Source: Oasisia sp. SBJ-2009
Taxonomy: Eukaryota > Annelida > Polychaeta > Sabellida > Siboglinidae
DNA length: 64,000 nt
Direction: 5' to 3'
Assembly (NCBI GenBank): GCA_964017155.1
Contig: OZ024867.1
Span: 22,609,520 to 22,673,519 of the forward strand
Shown here: in pieces, positions 12,576 to 23,960 of the stretch
How positions within the stretch are numbered: position 1 is the stretch's first letter
How the letters are laid out: each line of letters opens with the position of its first letter
Position numbers and translations under genes: made by a program
Notes under the pieces: generated by a model
What the model saw: only the letters and a program-made list of their open reading frames with translations
Told to the model about the DNA's origin: nothing
Databases searched by the model: none

Positions 12576-13712
12576 TGAGTGCATGTGTGCGACCACATGT
12601 GTATGGTCTGTGTAAACACGTACTTCTTGAGTCAGCGTTCTCTTTTGCGTGATCTGATGCAAACTACTAATTCTGTTAGCCTCTTCCCAATTGTGCAAGT
12701 TCCATAGACTACGTGAAAGTACAACTTGTCTGAATGGCTGAAAATAGCATCATTTTATGTTTTTTCGTGGTTGTCATTTTGATTACACCTGTTTCATAAC
12801 GTATGTAATTGTTATTTCAGAGGATCTGTTATAAAATTGATGAGACGTCTTATTATTTGCTATGTCAGTTTTAGGCATTGATAAGATGACTTACCACATT
12901 TAACTTGTTGCATCAGATGAGCGACGACTGACTGTGACGTAGTTGGCAAATGAACACAAAGTCTACCAAAAGGCGAGCGGCTGGAAGTTATATCACATGG
13001 CCACACAGCTTGACGAAGTGGAACGTACAGCAAGCATTACCTCGTGCATGTAGATTATGTCTTATTGTATTTTATTTTCATATTAACTTAGCGCAGTTTT
13101 TGCAACACACTATGTCGCTATGTCATAATCCTAGTCATTGATGACATAAAAGGTAGCCATGTTAGCAGATTTCCTTTACAAAGTACCACACTGGCTGCCT
13201 CTGGACAGAGGAGCAGGCACCTTCACTTTTAGACTTACGAACCTCCACTCAGACGTGTGACAAAATCTAGAACATGTGCTGTATATGTTTTGAATGGAAC
13301 TTGTATTGAAACTGTTCACATATTGCACTATAATTACTCACATCGAATCATTCCACCAGCTGATATAAATTGTCATGCTAAAATTGATCTGCGAGAAATG
13401 TTTTAAATTCCAGTTACTGAGAAAACTCTCATCGTGAATATCCTGAGTTATTGACCCATATGAACTCACAAGTGTTGAGTAAATGTAGAGGGGAGATCAT
13501 TTGCAGATGAACCAGTAAAAGGACGTGCTTGAGCGACTGCGAGAAGTGCGCGAGACCGTGGCCCCGAGACACATGTCAAAGTTGACACTTGAAGACGACA
13601 TAGGCATGATACACGAATTGACGAAGGTGAGTCGACACAATGAGTCGAATCATGTCGGTTGGGCTGAAACGTTTTTTTACCTAATCATTGGCACATTTAC
13701 TGTTAACCATCA
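12576..13712. other. Stretch without recognised feature
   Basis: No exon, repeat array or transposon end was recognised. An 82-codon open frame at 13525-13773 has no recognisable domain. Confidence 0.4.
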
Positions 13713-14080
13713 GGGCTCATATGCATGTCCCCAGACTAGCTTAGGCGCCGCACAGGCACTACCGTCAGACTAACTGTGCCGTGGCCTAGCGAGTGATTCA
13801 GTCGGTATGCATGAACTGGTCGCAGCGCGATTTAGCCGCCGCATAGTTGGTCTGCGGACCGTGATTCTGAGAGTCAATTGAGGAGTAGTCGAGGCTATTT
13901 GAGGAGCTTCGAAACAGGGATTCCCCACCAATTGTGCCGCATTGCGCACGCGCGCGGTGACGCAGAGGGTCAAAGCGGGGTTCATCGCACGTCGTGGTCA
14001 GTGTTTGTTTACATTAAGCTTGGCATGGAAGTCGGCGAAGGTGGGAAACGCGTAGAGAACAAAGTTAAGCGTAAGCCGAC

Positions 14081-15826
14081 CAGTGTTGCCAAGTCCGCGG
14101 TTTTCCCGCGCAATTGGGCTAGTTTTAGACCTGTTGCGCGGGAAAAAAATAGCAGTTGCGGGTTGCGGTTTTTTGGGCTACTTTTTATGCACATGCCGCT
14201 ATATTTGGGCTAGTTTCAAAAGTGGTGGTTTTACGTCATGTACGTGTGTTACATTAAGAGCCGTCTTATTCAACGTCTCATAATAAATACTGTAAACTAC
14301 CAATTCAAAGCCTCCTAATGTTTTTGAATACAGACACACACACATCGTCATCGCCCACTCATTCCTGGGCCACCCAGTTGTTCACAAATAAGGGTAATAA
14401 TCATTCTCGCGCGCTATGGGTCACTGCTGCTGATTACGTCAATAACAGCTCGTCTCTTCGTAGCGCTACGTGTAGTAACTAGCCCAGCGACAATAAGTAG
14501 TCCAGGGATGTATGCATCCCGGGTTGTGAAGATGGAACATGGGGAAAATGCAATATGCTTTATATGCTGGCACTACCATTTATCATGGCCATATAGCTAA
14601 TAATATCTTGATGATAGTAGACATCATTAACTAACGTAATTATGTACCACGACCGTAAGCCAATTCTGAACGCGCCCTCGAATAAGTCAATAATTAAATT
14701 GGTAATAAAGCACAGACGACATATCTCGCATTGACGTCTATAACTGCAAAAACTGACACTGATTGACAGCATGTCAGAGCACCTTTCTCAATAACAATTT
14801 TAAATAATTGTTTTTTGTTTCACCAACTGTCTGCATCTAGTCCTGTAAACAGGCCAACGCCTCAGTTAGTTGTTAGTTAATCCTTGGCCGCAATGTTTTA
14901 TCTGCGGGTACTATAATTTTTCGTTGCCATATAGCTCATTGTCTTGATGATAGTATACACCATTACCTAACGCAATTAAGCGCCGCGACTGTAAACCAGT
15001 TCTCAAGTAAGTCAACAATAAAATTGATAATAAAGCATCGATGACAGATCACGCATCGACGCCTGAAACCGCAACAAATGACACTGATTGACATTTGACA
15101 GCATGTCAGTCTGTCAGAGCACCTTTCTTAATAAAATTGTTAAATAATTGTTTTTTTTTTTCTAACAACTTTCTCCGTCTAGTCCTATAAATGCGTTAGT
15201 TAGCTTTTAGTTAATCTTTGTCTATTTCTTCACGGCCGAAATGTACCTCCAAAAGGACGATGATTCCATGTTGGACATATAGGACACCTGTCCTAGCTAG
15301 ACCTAGTCTAGACCGAGTGTTATGCTGCGCTATAAGTGTAACAACACGCGCGCGCGATTCTGTGCAAACGTGATTAAAATTTCAGTTTTGATAATTTTAA
15401 TGGGTTTGTTTTGATTGAATTTGTGATTGCGTGCGTACATGCCTGCTTGCCTGTGTGTGCCATGTGCATATACGTGTGTAGCCAGTTTAGGGCATATATG
15501 TGATTACGTAGAGGGCCATATATGTGGTGAATTTTGTGACGTTATGATGTCCGCCCTGTTTGTTTATAAACAAGCATTTATAGTTCACCGTAGAACAGTA
15601 GGTGGCGCTCAACTGCAAGGAATGATAGAAACATCCACTCATCATTGGGTAAATACTTTGTGCGTGACGTACTTGAAATGCATTTCCCTCTTTATCGGTA
15701 GGGGTGTGTCACTGGCAACTTTTAAAATGTATAATTTTAAATTATTTGAGGAAAAAATTGGGCTAGTTTTGGGCTAGTTTTCGATGGCGATTGGGCGGGA
15801 AATTTTATTTTGACCTGGCAACACTG
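14081..15826. mobile_element. hAT-type non-autonomous transposon, 1746 bp
   Basis: The left end reads CAGTGTTGCCAAGTC and the right end, read inward on -, CAGTGTTGCCAGGTC. This is a typical hAT terminus. Both sides carry the identical 8-bp target duplication AAGCCGAC (14073-14080 and 15827-15834), the length expected for hAT. Short GGGCTAGTTTT motifs recur near both ends (14116, 14205, 15748-15780). No transposase frame exists inside. Instead, about 320 bp (14570-14890) is repeated in diverged form at 14930-15235. Confidence 0.9.
14570..15235 (+). repeat. Diverged internal direct duplication in the hAT element
   Basis: The segments 14578-14890 and 14931-15235 align throughout, sharing GCCATATAGCT, TTGATGATAGTA, ACACTGATTGAC and GAGCACCTTTCT in the same order. 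Many substitutions and small indels separate them, so the duplication is old. Confidence 0.8.
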
Positions 15827-16997
15827 AAGCCGACCTGTCGAGATGACGAAATAATATGTTTAATTGAGGGAATCGGCAACAAAAAAGTATTTTGATGAGC
15901 AAGTTACAAAATTCGGTAACAAACAAGAAAAACGGAAGTTTGTCGAGAGGCGAGCTCACCGCTAAAGCGAATTCGCTCGGGGTGGCGCTAAGAGTTAACG
16001 GAGGACGACCTAAACAAAAGGGGAAATATTTTAAATCAGCGGTCTTTGAACGCACTACGTGATCAATGAAAGTGGGAGGCAGACCACCAAGCACACCTCC
16101 GCTGTATGCTGATATCATCATGGATACAATTGGTGAATGAACCGATGTGACAACGGGAATTGATGGTGCGTATTCATATCTAGTCAAGCGAATGATTACT
16201 GACTGTGGTGTGTGTTGTACTTTCAAGTGTCACCGTATTATGTACAATTACTTATTTACTACAGTGTCTTCTCTGGAGAAAAAAACGTAATAGAAAATTC
16301 AACAAATGAAATAAAATCCCAATCAGTGTTTTCTATTTCAATTTAAGTATTTATTCATTTTTGTTTTGTGTGCTTGTGACATATTACAAAAACATTAAGT
16401 GGCCCCAAAGCGAGGGCCGACTGTTTTCAGACTTGTTGATAGCATACATTATAACACAAAATACATTTATATTAAAACATACTAGTATATGTGGATACCC
16501 GTATATGTAATTATTGTTGGAGTACAGTTATCACAACTATAATTCTCATTTCGATAAAAATGAACCAAATACATTAATATGATACTTTATTTATATAGTT
16601 CAACATCCATTAGTAAATCAAACATATGCCTATATTCAAATTTATATAATGGTATGAGTGCTACAGGCAGTTGTATTGTGAAAGAAACTCTTATGCAGAA
16701 TTGTTATACAGAAATAATTATAATGTACAGTAGTAGCATGCAACTCATACACGATACAATGAAAATAACCTATTAATGCAATGCATAAATATATATGTAA
16801 TACTAATATTTACAAAACATATAATGTTCATGTTTCAGTGCAAGGCACAGACAGATTCATGTTGGACACAGGTGATGGCCAGGCTATGGGTCTGCCAGTG
16901 GATGATGCATGGGGTGAGCAATCTATCTAAATAGCAATGTCAAACAGCTGATGTAAACATTGAGGGTTGCATCAAGCATCCTACTAATGGAAAGAGT

Positions 16998-17003
<6 letters not shown>

Positions 17004-17037
<34 letters not shown>
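17004..17037. repeat. (GA)n microsatellite
   Basis: A short run of GA dinucleotides lies in the second intron of the Harbinger Myb-like gene. Confidence 0.9.
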
Positions 17038-17038
<1 letters not shown>

Positions 17039-17276
17039 AGTCATAAAAATAGCACAGTGGGGGAACTCAAGTTACAGGCAGTCACCATAAAGTGGCAGGC
17101 ATCCATGACCAGGGCAATTATACTACAATAGCAATGCACAAGAGCAAGATCAGCCCTAGAGTTGGTGACTGGTAGAGTTACATAATAGGACAGAGGTTAA
17201 TATCCACACTTTGTCACATCTACAATGATCTGTCACCTTCTAAATTCTAAACAATAATCATACTTACACATCACAT

Positions 17277-17279
<3 letters not shown>

Positions 17280-17367
<88 letters not shown>
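17280..17367. repeat. (CA)n microsatellite
   Basis: A CA dinucleotide run with one AAAC interruption near 17319, inside the Harbinger element. Confidence 0.95.
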
Positions 17368-17373
<6 letters not shown>

Positions 17374-17709
17374 CGTTTTGGTGTGTGGGAGTGTCCATAC
17401 ATTTTTGAACAAGTGAACATCATGTATACTACGTAAATAGCATGTGCGGATAAGACTGAACCATGGCATGGCATACAGGTATAGTGACTCTGTTCTTCAG
17501 TTACAGAAAACATGATTGACTATGTTAATAACAAAGTGCATGTGCTAATTCAAATAAGTTACTAAAGGAACATGTTTTGGCATTCCAGATGTATCATCAT
17601 CTGTGATGCCTGCACCACTGCCAAAACCTCCACCACAGCCTGAGCCAGGTGCCAGCTGGTTTATGCAAGTGGAGTCACTGAAGCAGCAGTTACTGCTACT
17701 TTGACAGTT

Positions 17710-19845
17710 ACGTTGACACAATGGGCATCTGTGTATGACTGTTCCTGTTGATTCCACGTGTTGAGGATCGGTGAGAGAATATATACCCACTGTCCCCAAG
17801 AAACACACCAGTCAATGGTTTTCGTGGCGACTCGAATGCTGAAACAACTGCTATTCTCTCAGGATTCTGGAATCTTGCACTGAACCCGGCCACTTGGCAA
17901 ATGGCAATGCAGTTCATAATCCTCATGTCAGCATCACATATGAACTACAACAGAGACAGATGACACTCATTTAATGTGCATGTTTTTATACCTGAGTCAA
18001 TGTATTTTTTAATATTTTATACTGTGTAGTTATTACTAGTTTGTGCATGAAACAAAACTGTGTCTTACATTTGATTTAGTGGTGGTCATTAGCACAGGGG
18101 TGAAATACAATTATTTCTTAATTATTAAGTGTTGAATTTGTAACTGATGCATTTCAAACAGCACTTTATTGTTAAGTTTAAGTGACTACAGTAAAATAGT
18201 ACCTGGACATTTTTGCATTTAAACACATTTATAGCATTAAACATGCAAATAAAAAAATGTGTACATAGGTAAAAAAGATCCAAGTATCCTACATCATTCC
18301 CTTGATCTATCAAAATAAAAACAGCCTTTCCATTCAAGCAATAAACCCCTAGCATGCAGGCATCTATGTATGCCACCCTGTCCTCAAAGTGTAGCCATGT
18401 GTTATCAGCTGCAAGGAGCACTTGAACAAAGGAGGTGGTGGCTGGGGACAGATGTCTGGTGTTACTAATTGCAATTAAGTTGCCTGTGCAAATAAGGTAG
18501 CTACAGTGTACTTTAATCAGAGGAAACTTCTCCAAACTATTACAGCCGCCATCAGTGACTGGCAAAATTTACTGTTTCACAGTGTACAATGTGTACATAG
18601 GTGTTTCACATAAGTGAATAATAATACTACTTCAAGTACCCTGTATATGTGGTCAAATCAATACATCATCATATTTGTGATGATATATTCCTACATAGCT
18701 ACAGTTGGTATGCTGTCAAATGTCAACAATATAGACACGTAATATTTTTTGAGGAACTTCTACCTCCCCTCAGACCATACAGAGCACATATGTGTTAGGA
18801 GTGTTATTAGCAACAAAACCAAGCTTCTTACAGGTGACAACTAGAAAATGTAACCTGCTTTCATTGGTATGACCTCAGTGATAATGGTTTTCTTTCTTAC
18901 TAGAAAATGTGGTCAATTTTCAAATGATCTATTGACATTTTTGACTAAAGAAAAGCAAATGAAATCTAACTCTTCATTTAATAATAGCCATACTCAAATA
19001 AAAGTACTTGAAATATTTTTAGAAAAACAAACCTAAACATAATTTAGGGAAGTATGTAAATACAAATTTATACAACCGATTCATTTTACGTAGTGTCACA
19101 TACAATTACAAATATTTAATAAAATGTAATTACATTTTAATTATGAAGTTGTATTTAAATCTGTTTGATCATGTATTCGCATAATTTAACAAACGTCACG
19201 GTCATTCAAGTACTTCAAGAAGTAGTTCAGTAAATACATAGTATGTTAAAATAGAGTCACATTGCATAAAATGTTTGTGAAATTTAAACTATTTGATAAA
19301 TCACACGTTACCTGGACGTTTATCGAGTAAAAATTCTCCCTGTTGACATATTCGTGCTCGTGCGGACGTGGGTCCCGTCGATGCATGCCACCGCGGTGGG
19401 GTATCCCGCTAGCCGGAGGAACTCGCCTTCTGTCGGTCGGCTTGTTGTTGCGTCAGTAGCTGTACCCACTCATGCATCCGAGCGAACAAAGCGTTGGTCA
19501 CACGGTGGATGGTTCGGGATGCGGTTGACTGATCGATACGGTTGGTCTCAGCCACCAAGTTCTAGAAACAAACTCGCATACGTCCATAATGCCACTATAA
19601 CTTGCAGAGTATCCGACAAGGAGCCTTGTGATGCTTGTCGCGTGTCGATCGGGGTACTCTAAGTCGTCTAGCAGTTCATCCACGATTGTTAGGATATCGT
19701 GACGGCGAAATCTAAACTTGTCGTATAACTCCACGTCATCGTACATATCCAGTGGATTTTTCCTATCCCGGAATACCCGATTTCGCCTCAAATTCCTCCT
19801 GTGTTGACTTCTCCAAACTACTACAGCCGCCATTTTTATCACCAC
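17710..19845 (-). pseudogene. HARBI1-like (PIF/Harbinger) transposase, broken
   Basis: Exon 1 (19845-19312) encodes the family N-terminus (NRVFRDRKNPLDMYDD, then a helical FRFRRHDILTIVDELLDDLEYP stretch). Frameshifts precede the first catalytic Asp region (AGYPTAVACIDGTHV near 19395) and the YVNRENFYSINVQ segment, which ends at a CAG|GTAACG donor. Exon 2 (17944 to about 17710) resumes with FICDADMRIMNCIA and reaches LGDSGY, the second catalytic Asp region, then drifts out of frame. The C-terminal part with the catalytic Glu is missing. The splice junction is phase 0 on both sides. The enzyme would cut and paste the element; this copy cannot. Confidence 0.75.
18125..18565 (-). other. Open frame inside transposase intron, unidentified
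   Basis: A 146-codon open frame with no domain that I recognise. Its 5' end includes, in another frame, a stretch nearly identical over about 27 bp to the transposase start codon region (ATGGCGGCTGTA then GTTTGGAGAAGT). This suggests a partial duplication of exon 1, and it may be non-coding. Confidence 0.25.
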
Positions 19846-20021
19846 CGCCTAAGAGTTACACCTCCTAGCTAGAGGGCCTAGAGATAGGCGGTCGCAGTGC
19901 GGGCAACAGCCTAAAATCGAGCCTATGCGGTGCTCATGCATACCGGATTAGCGAACTTGGGACCTCGCAACCGAGTTATACCCAGTTTCGCGAGTTAGTC
20001 CCTGGCCATGCATACGGCGCC

Positions 20022-20226
20022 TCGTTTCTGCTTGTCGCTAAGCCTAAGGCTATGGATGGTTTACAATGTTTTAGACCATTGTATGTTTTGTATGGTGCCA
20101 AAGAGCTCTTGACATTGTCTTGGAGGTGGTTGAAGTCTACTGTTACCAGCATTAGCAACTATGAAGTTATTATAAGCTCAAACGCTCCCTCGCCATCAGT
20201 GAAACGGCCCGTTGATATTCGCCAAG
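20022..20226. other. Spacer between two transposons
   Basis: A short unique-looking segment between the Harbinger and the Polinton-like element. Its last six bases are the left target duplication (GCCAAG) of the latter. Confidence 0.5.
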
Positions 20227-20823
20227 AGTAGTACAGTAGGGTCCTATCATTGGTAGCCTGGAGCGGAGCGAAGGAGGTGGAGGAATTCCTCCGGTCAAGT
20301 GGCGCCCCCTGGCGGATAGGTCGTGTAATAGTGCCGCCCTCTGGTGGATATGGCGTGTACTAGTGGCGCCCCTTAAGGACAAATCACGAACTAGTACTGT
20401 CCAAATTCGTGTGTCTTATTTTTTAAAGGCGCCCCCTGGCGAATATGTCGTGCATTAGTGTCGCCCCCTTACGGACAGTTCACGCACTAGTACTGTCCAA
20501 ATTCGTGCGTCTTATTTTTTTAAATTACGTCAAAATGGCGTTAGGGGTCATGTAGCACCCCCTCGCGGACAGATGACGAACGAATTACAAACTAGGTGAA
20601 AGAACAAGTGGAGTCATCTGACGGATATGTATTCAGCTAATCGATCACGTGACTTAATATTATAACAATCAAGTGTTGTACTCAGTGACTCCTCTACAAC
20701 CAAGTAGGGTTTTAACATTGTTTTAATGAAAAGGCTTTATGAAAAACCGAATACGTCTTTGTGTCATGACATGGAGCGAAGAAAGGTAAACGGTTATAAA
20801 TTATTGTTTTAAACTATACCAAA
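20227..20823 (+). repeat. Left terminal inverted repeat of the 6.2-kb element
   Basis: It matches the reverse complement of 25838-26456 along its length, down to AAACGGTTATAAATTATTG. It contains internal sub-repeats of a unit with GCGCCCCCTGGCG and CTAGTACTGTCCAAATTCGT, spaced about 90 bp. Confidence 0.9.
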
Positions 20824-20997
20824 CAAAACAAAATAAAACGTTTACAGAAAAGTTATGTTTACAAAACAAACACTCCGCGGAGTTTGGTCTCAAATTTTCT
20901 AAAAATTGCTATGTTTTGTCCCGGACAAAAACATAGCAATTTTTGATCAGTTAACCCCAATTCAGTTAACAACAAACCCTAGTTAGTTGTTGTTTTG

Positions 20998-21235
20998 TCC
21001 GCTAGATTGCGCTGGCGTCTAATGTAGTGTTAGGGTTATCCGCTAGATGGCTCTGGCGTCAAATGTGGGGTTAGGGTTATCCGCTAGATGGAACTAACAG
21101 CTAATGTAGCACTGGGGATATCCGCTAGATGGGGTTAGCGTCTAACGTAGCGTTATGATTATCCGCTACATGGCGCTAGAGGGTAATGTAGCATTGGGGT
21201 TATCCGCTAGATGGGGTTAGCGTCTAGCGTCGTGA
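20998..21235 (+). repeat. 48-bp tandem repeat (TATCCGCTAGATGG-type)
   Basis: About five diverged units share ATCCGCTAGATGG, GCGTCTAA(T/C)GTAG and GGGTTAT. Another copy lies near 21751-21800. The TTAGGGTTA string inside is part of this unit and is not telomeric. Confidence 0.8.
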
Positions 21236-23240
21236 GGTCGCAACCGAATATTTGGTCACAAACCAACATTTCTATAGATTTGGTTGAGAATTTACGATAA
21301 TGACTTAGTAAAATACGAATACTTGACATCATTATCACATCAAAACGTTAAGTTATATTATGGCTATGGTCGAGACCACCATTTTCCCGGAAGTTGTATC
21401 TTACACGTGAGAGGAATCATACCTTCTATGGAAGTTATGTTTTTGCACGTGACCGGAAGCTTCATTGTTTACGGAAGTTACGTTTTACACGTGGTAGGAG
21501 CCAGAAGTTGTGATACGAATATGGTCTGAAGTGGAAAGACTCCTCTTTCTATGTCGTTAAGTCGCTAAATGTAATGAAATTACCACGTTGACTTTAGTAA
21601 AATACGAATATTTGTTAAAGTTATGGCCTCGAAACACATAAAGATATGTCATGACTGTGACCGAAGCCGCCATTTTACAAGAAATTCTGTTGTGGAAGTA
21701 GTCGAAGCCATCGTTTCTATGTCAAAACCCTAATTAGTGGCTGTTTTGTCCGCTAGATGGGGCTCGCGTCTAACGTAGTGTCAGAGTTATACGCTAGATG
21801 GTACCAGTTTTTAAAGAAGTGACGTCACAACCCAACATTTTTTCTAGATTGTTTTAGATTTGGTTAGGAAAATGATGTGTGTCGTAAGAAAAACCACCAA
21901 GGTTCTCGGTTTATGATGACTTAGAAAAAAATACGTCAAAGTGACAAAGTCATGGCGGTGAAACGGAGAAAAGTTGTGAAATGGTACATAGTTGGGACAC
22001 CGACTAAGTAAAATATGAAAAACTTCACTAAGTTATCACGTCGAAACAGAACAAATATTGTATTTTACTACAGGTTACAAGAGTAACTTATTTAAAATTG
22101 TGAAAACACCACCTTTCTACGCAATGAAACGGTAAAACGTTACGAAATGCTACGAAGTTAGCATACAGACTTAGTAAAACACGAATATTTAATAAGGTTT
22201 TCTTCCCAAAACTCTAAAAGTTACGTTATGACTGTGACCGAAGTGTCAGAGTTACTTGCTAGGTGGCATACGTTTTTAAAGAAGTGACGTCGCAACGAAA
22301 GATTTGTCTAGATTGTTCACGGTGTATGATAGAAAGTGCCAAAGTTATTTCCACAGAAGGTTATGAAAGTACCAAGATGACTTAGAAAAATACGTCAAAT
22401 TGACAAAGTCATCGTGGTGAAACGCTGAAAAGTGGTGAAATGGTACAAAGTTGGCACGCAGACATAGTAAAATATGAAAACTCAACCAGTTTATCGGGTC
22501 GAAACAGAAAAATATTCCATTTTACTACAAGTTACAAGAATAACTTAGTTAAATTTGCGAAAACCTAACCTGTCTAACGCAATGTACGGTGAAACGTTAC
22601 GAAATGGAACGAAGTTAGCACACCGACTAAGTAAAATATGGAACAACTTGACAACGTTATCGCATGTAATCACTAAAACTACGTCAAATTGACAAAGTCA
22701 TCGCGGTGAAACGCTGAAAAGTTGTGAAATGGTACAAAGTTGGCACGCCAACTTAGTAAAATATGAAAACTCGACAAGTTTATCGCGTCGAAACAGAAAC
22801 ATATTCCATTTAACTACAAGTTACAAGAATAACAAAGTTAAATTTGTGAAAACACCACCTGTCTAACGCAATGTACGGTTAAACGTTACGAAATGGAACG
22901 AGGTTAGCACACCGACTAAGGAAAATATGGAACAACTTGACAAAGTTATAGCATGTGAACACTAAAATATGTCAAATTGACAAAGTCATTGCTGTGAAAC
23001 GCTGAAAAGTTGTGAAATTGTACAAAGTTCCCACGCTGACTTAGTAAAATATAAAAACTTGACAACGTTATGGTGTTGAAACAGAAAAATATTGCATTTT
23101 ACTACAAGTTACAAGACTAACTTAGTTAAATTTGTAAAAACACCACCTGTGTAACACAATAAAACGGTGAAACGTTACGAAATGGAACAAAAGCTGGCAC
23201 ACCGAGTTAGTAAAATATGAAAAAAACATGACAAAGTTAT

Positions 23241-23588
23241 TTGCCTTGCCTTGCCTTGCCTTGCCTTGCCTTGCCTTGCCTTGCCTTGCCTTGCCTTGCC
23301 TTGCCTTGCCTTGCCTTGCCTTGCCTTGCCTTGCCTTGCCTTGCCTTGCCTTGCCTTGCCTTGCCTTGCCTTGCCTTGCCTTGCCTTGCCTTGCCTTGCC
23401 TTGCCTTGCCTTGCCTTGCCTTGCCTTGCCTTGCCTTGCCTTGCCTTGCCTTGCCTTGCCTTGCCTTGCCTTGCCTTGCCTTGCCTTGCCTTGCCTTGCC
23501 TTGCCTTGCCTTGCCTTGCCTTGCCTTGCCTTGCCTTGCCTTGCCTTGCCTTGCCTTGCCTTGCCTTGCCTTGCCTTGCCTTGCCTTG
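23241..23588. repeat. Pentanucleotide array (TTGCC)n
   Basis: About 69 pure TTGCC units end in TTGTC variants at 23586-23611. All frames are open through it (repeating Cys-Leu-Ala-Leu-Pro on +, Gly-Lys-Ala-Arg-Gln on -), which is an artefact. Confidence 0.97.
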
Positions 23589-23960
23589 TCTTGTCTTGTC
23601 TTGTCTTGTCTTATTTTGTAACCATAACGTGTTTGTAAACTTTTGTTTTGTAAACATTTGATTTGTCTTGTTTTGTAAACATAACTTGTATGTAAACTGT
23701 TTTGTTTTATAAACGTAACGTGTTTGTAAATTTTCTGTTTTGTATTTTGTTTTGTAAACATAACGTGTTTGTAAACTTTTGTTTTGTTTTGTATTTGTAA
23801 ACATAACTTGTCTGTAAACATTGTTTGGTTTTGTAAACATAACGTGTTTGTAAACTTATTGTTATGTTTTGTAAGCATACCGTGTCTGTAAACCCACAGT
23901 GTCTGCAACTTGCATTATATCCCATGCACACGTACACGCACTCGCACTCGCTCATACATG
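23589..23960 (+). repeat. Degenerate repeat of TTTTGTAAACATAACGTGTTTGT
   Basis: About eight diverged copies of a unit of 30-65 bp built on TTTTGTAAACATAAC and GTGTTTGTAAAC follow the pentamer array directly. The unit probably derives from the same slippage process. Confidence 0.8.

Larger units (their letters stand above)
14025..17704 (+). pseudogene. Harbinger Myb/SANT-like protein gene, three exons, interrupted
   Basis: The reading frame starts at ATG 14025 and runs to 14080. The hAT element (14081-15826) with one copy of its target duplication then interrupts it. Skipping these, the frame resumes at 15835 as CRDDEIICLIEGIGNKKVF, a Myb/SANT-like helix start, before a stop and frameshift near 15890. 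Later pieces of the exon are recognisable (GRPPSTPPLYADII near 16078, TDVTTGID ending at 16165, with a TGA between them at 16138). Exon 2 (16839-16913) and exon 3 (17589-17704) follow with matching splice phases. Exon 3 ends in a Pro-rich segment and a short helical MQVESLKQQLLLL tail with a stop at 17702-17704. In Harbinger transposons this protein helps the transposase reach the nucleus and bind the ends. This copy is dead. Confidence 0.7.
13713..20021. mobile_element. PIF/Harbinger DNA transposon, decayed, two genes
   Basis: Harbinger elements encode a DDE transposase and a separate Myb/SANT-like DNA-binding protein. Both are present: the Myb-like gene on + (14025-17704, three exons) and the HARBI1-like transposase on - (19845 to about 17710), tail to tail. 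Candidate ends are weak: left GGGCTCATATGCATGTCCCC (13713 onward) and right, read inward on -, GGCGCCGTATGCATGGCCAG (from 20021), which share the TATGCATG core and a following GACTA. No 3-bp target duplication was found, so the boundaries are approximate. A hAT-type element is inserted within. Confidence 0.7.

Noticed and set aside
15774..16226. 150-codon minus-strand open frame
   Set aside because: It lies opposite the Harbinger Myb-like exon and crosses the hAT boundary; it is a shadow frame.
20998..21235. Telomere-like TTAGGGTTA strings
   Set aside because: They occur once per 48-bp unit and are part of that unit, not tandem TTAGGG.
23175..23908. Lys-Ala-Arg-Gln-Gly repeat protein of about 220 residues
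   Set aside because: Produced by the (TTGCC)n array and its degenerate flank, with no splice sites or domain.
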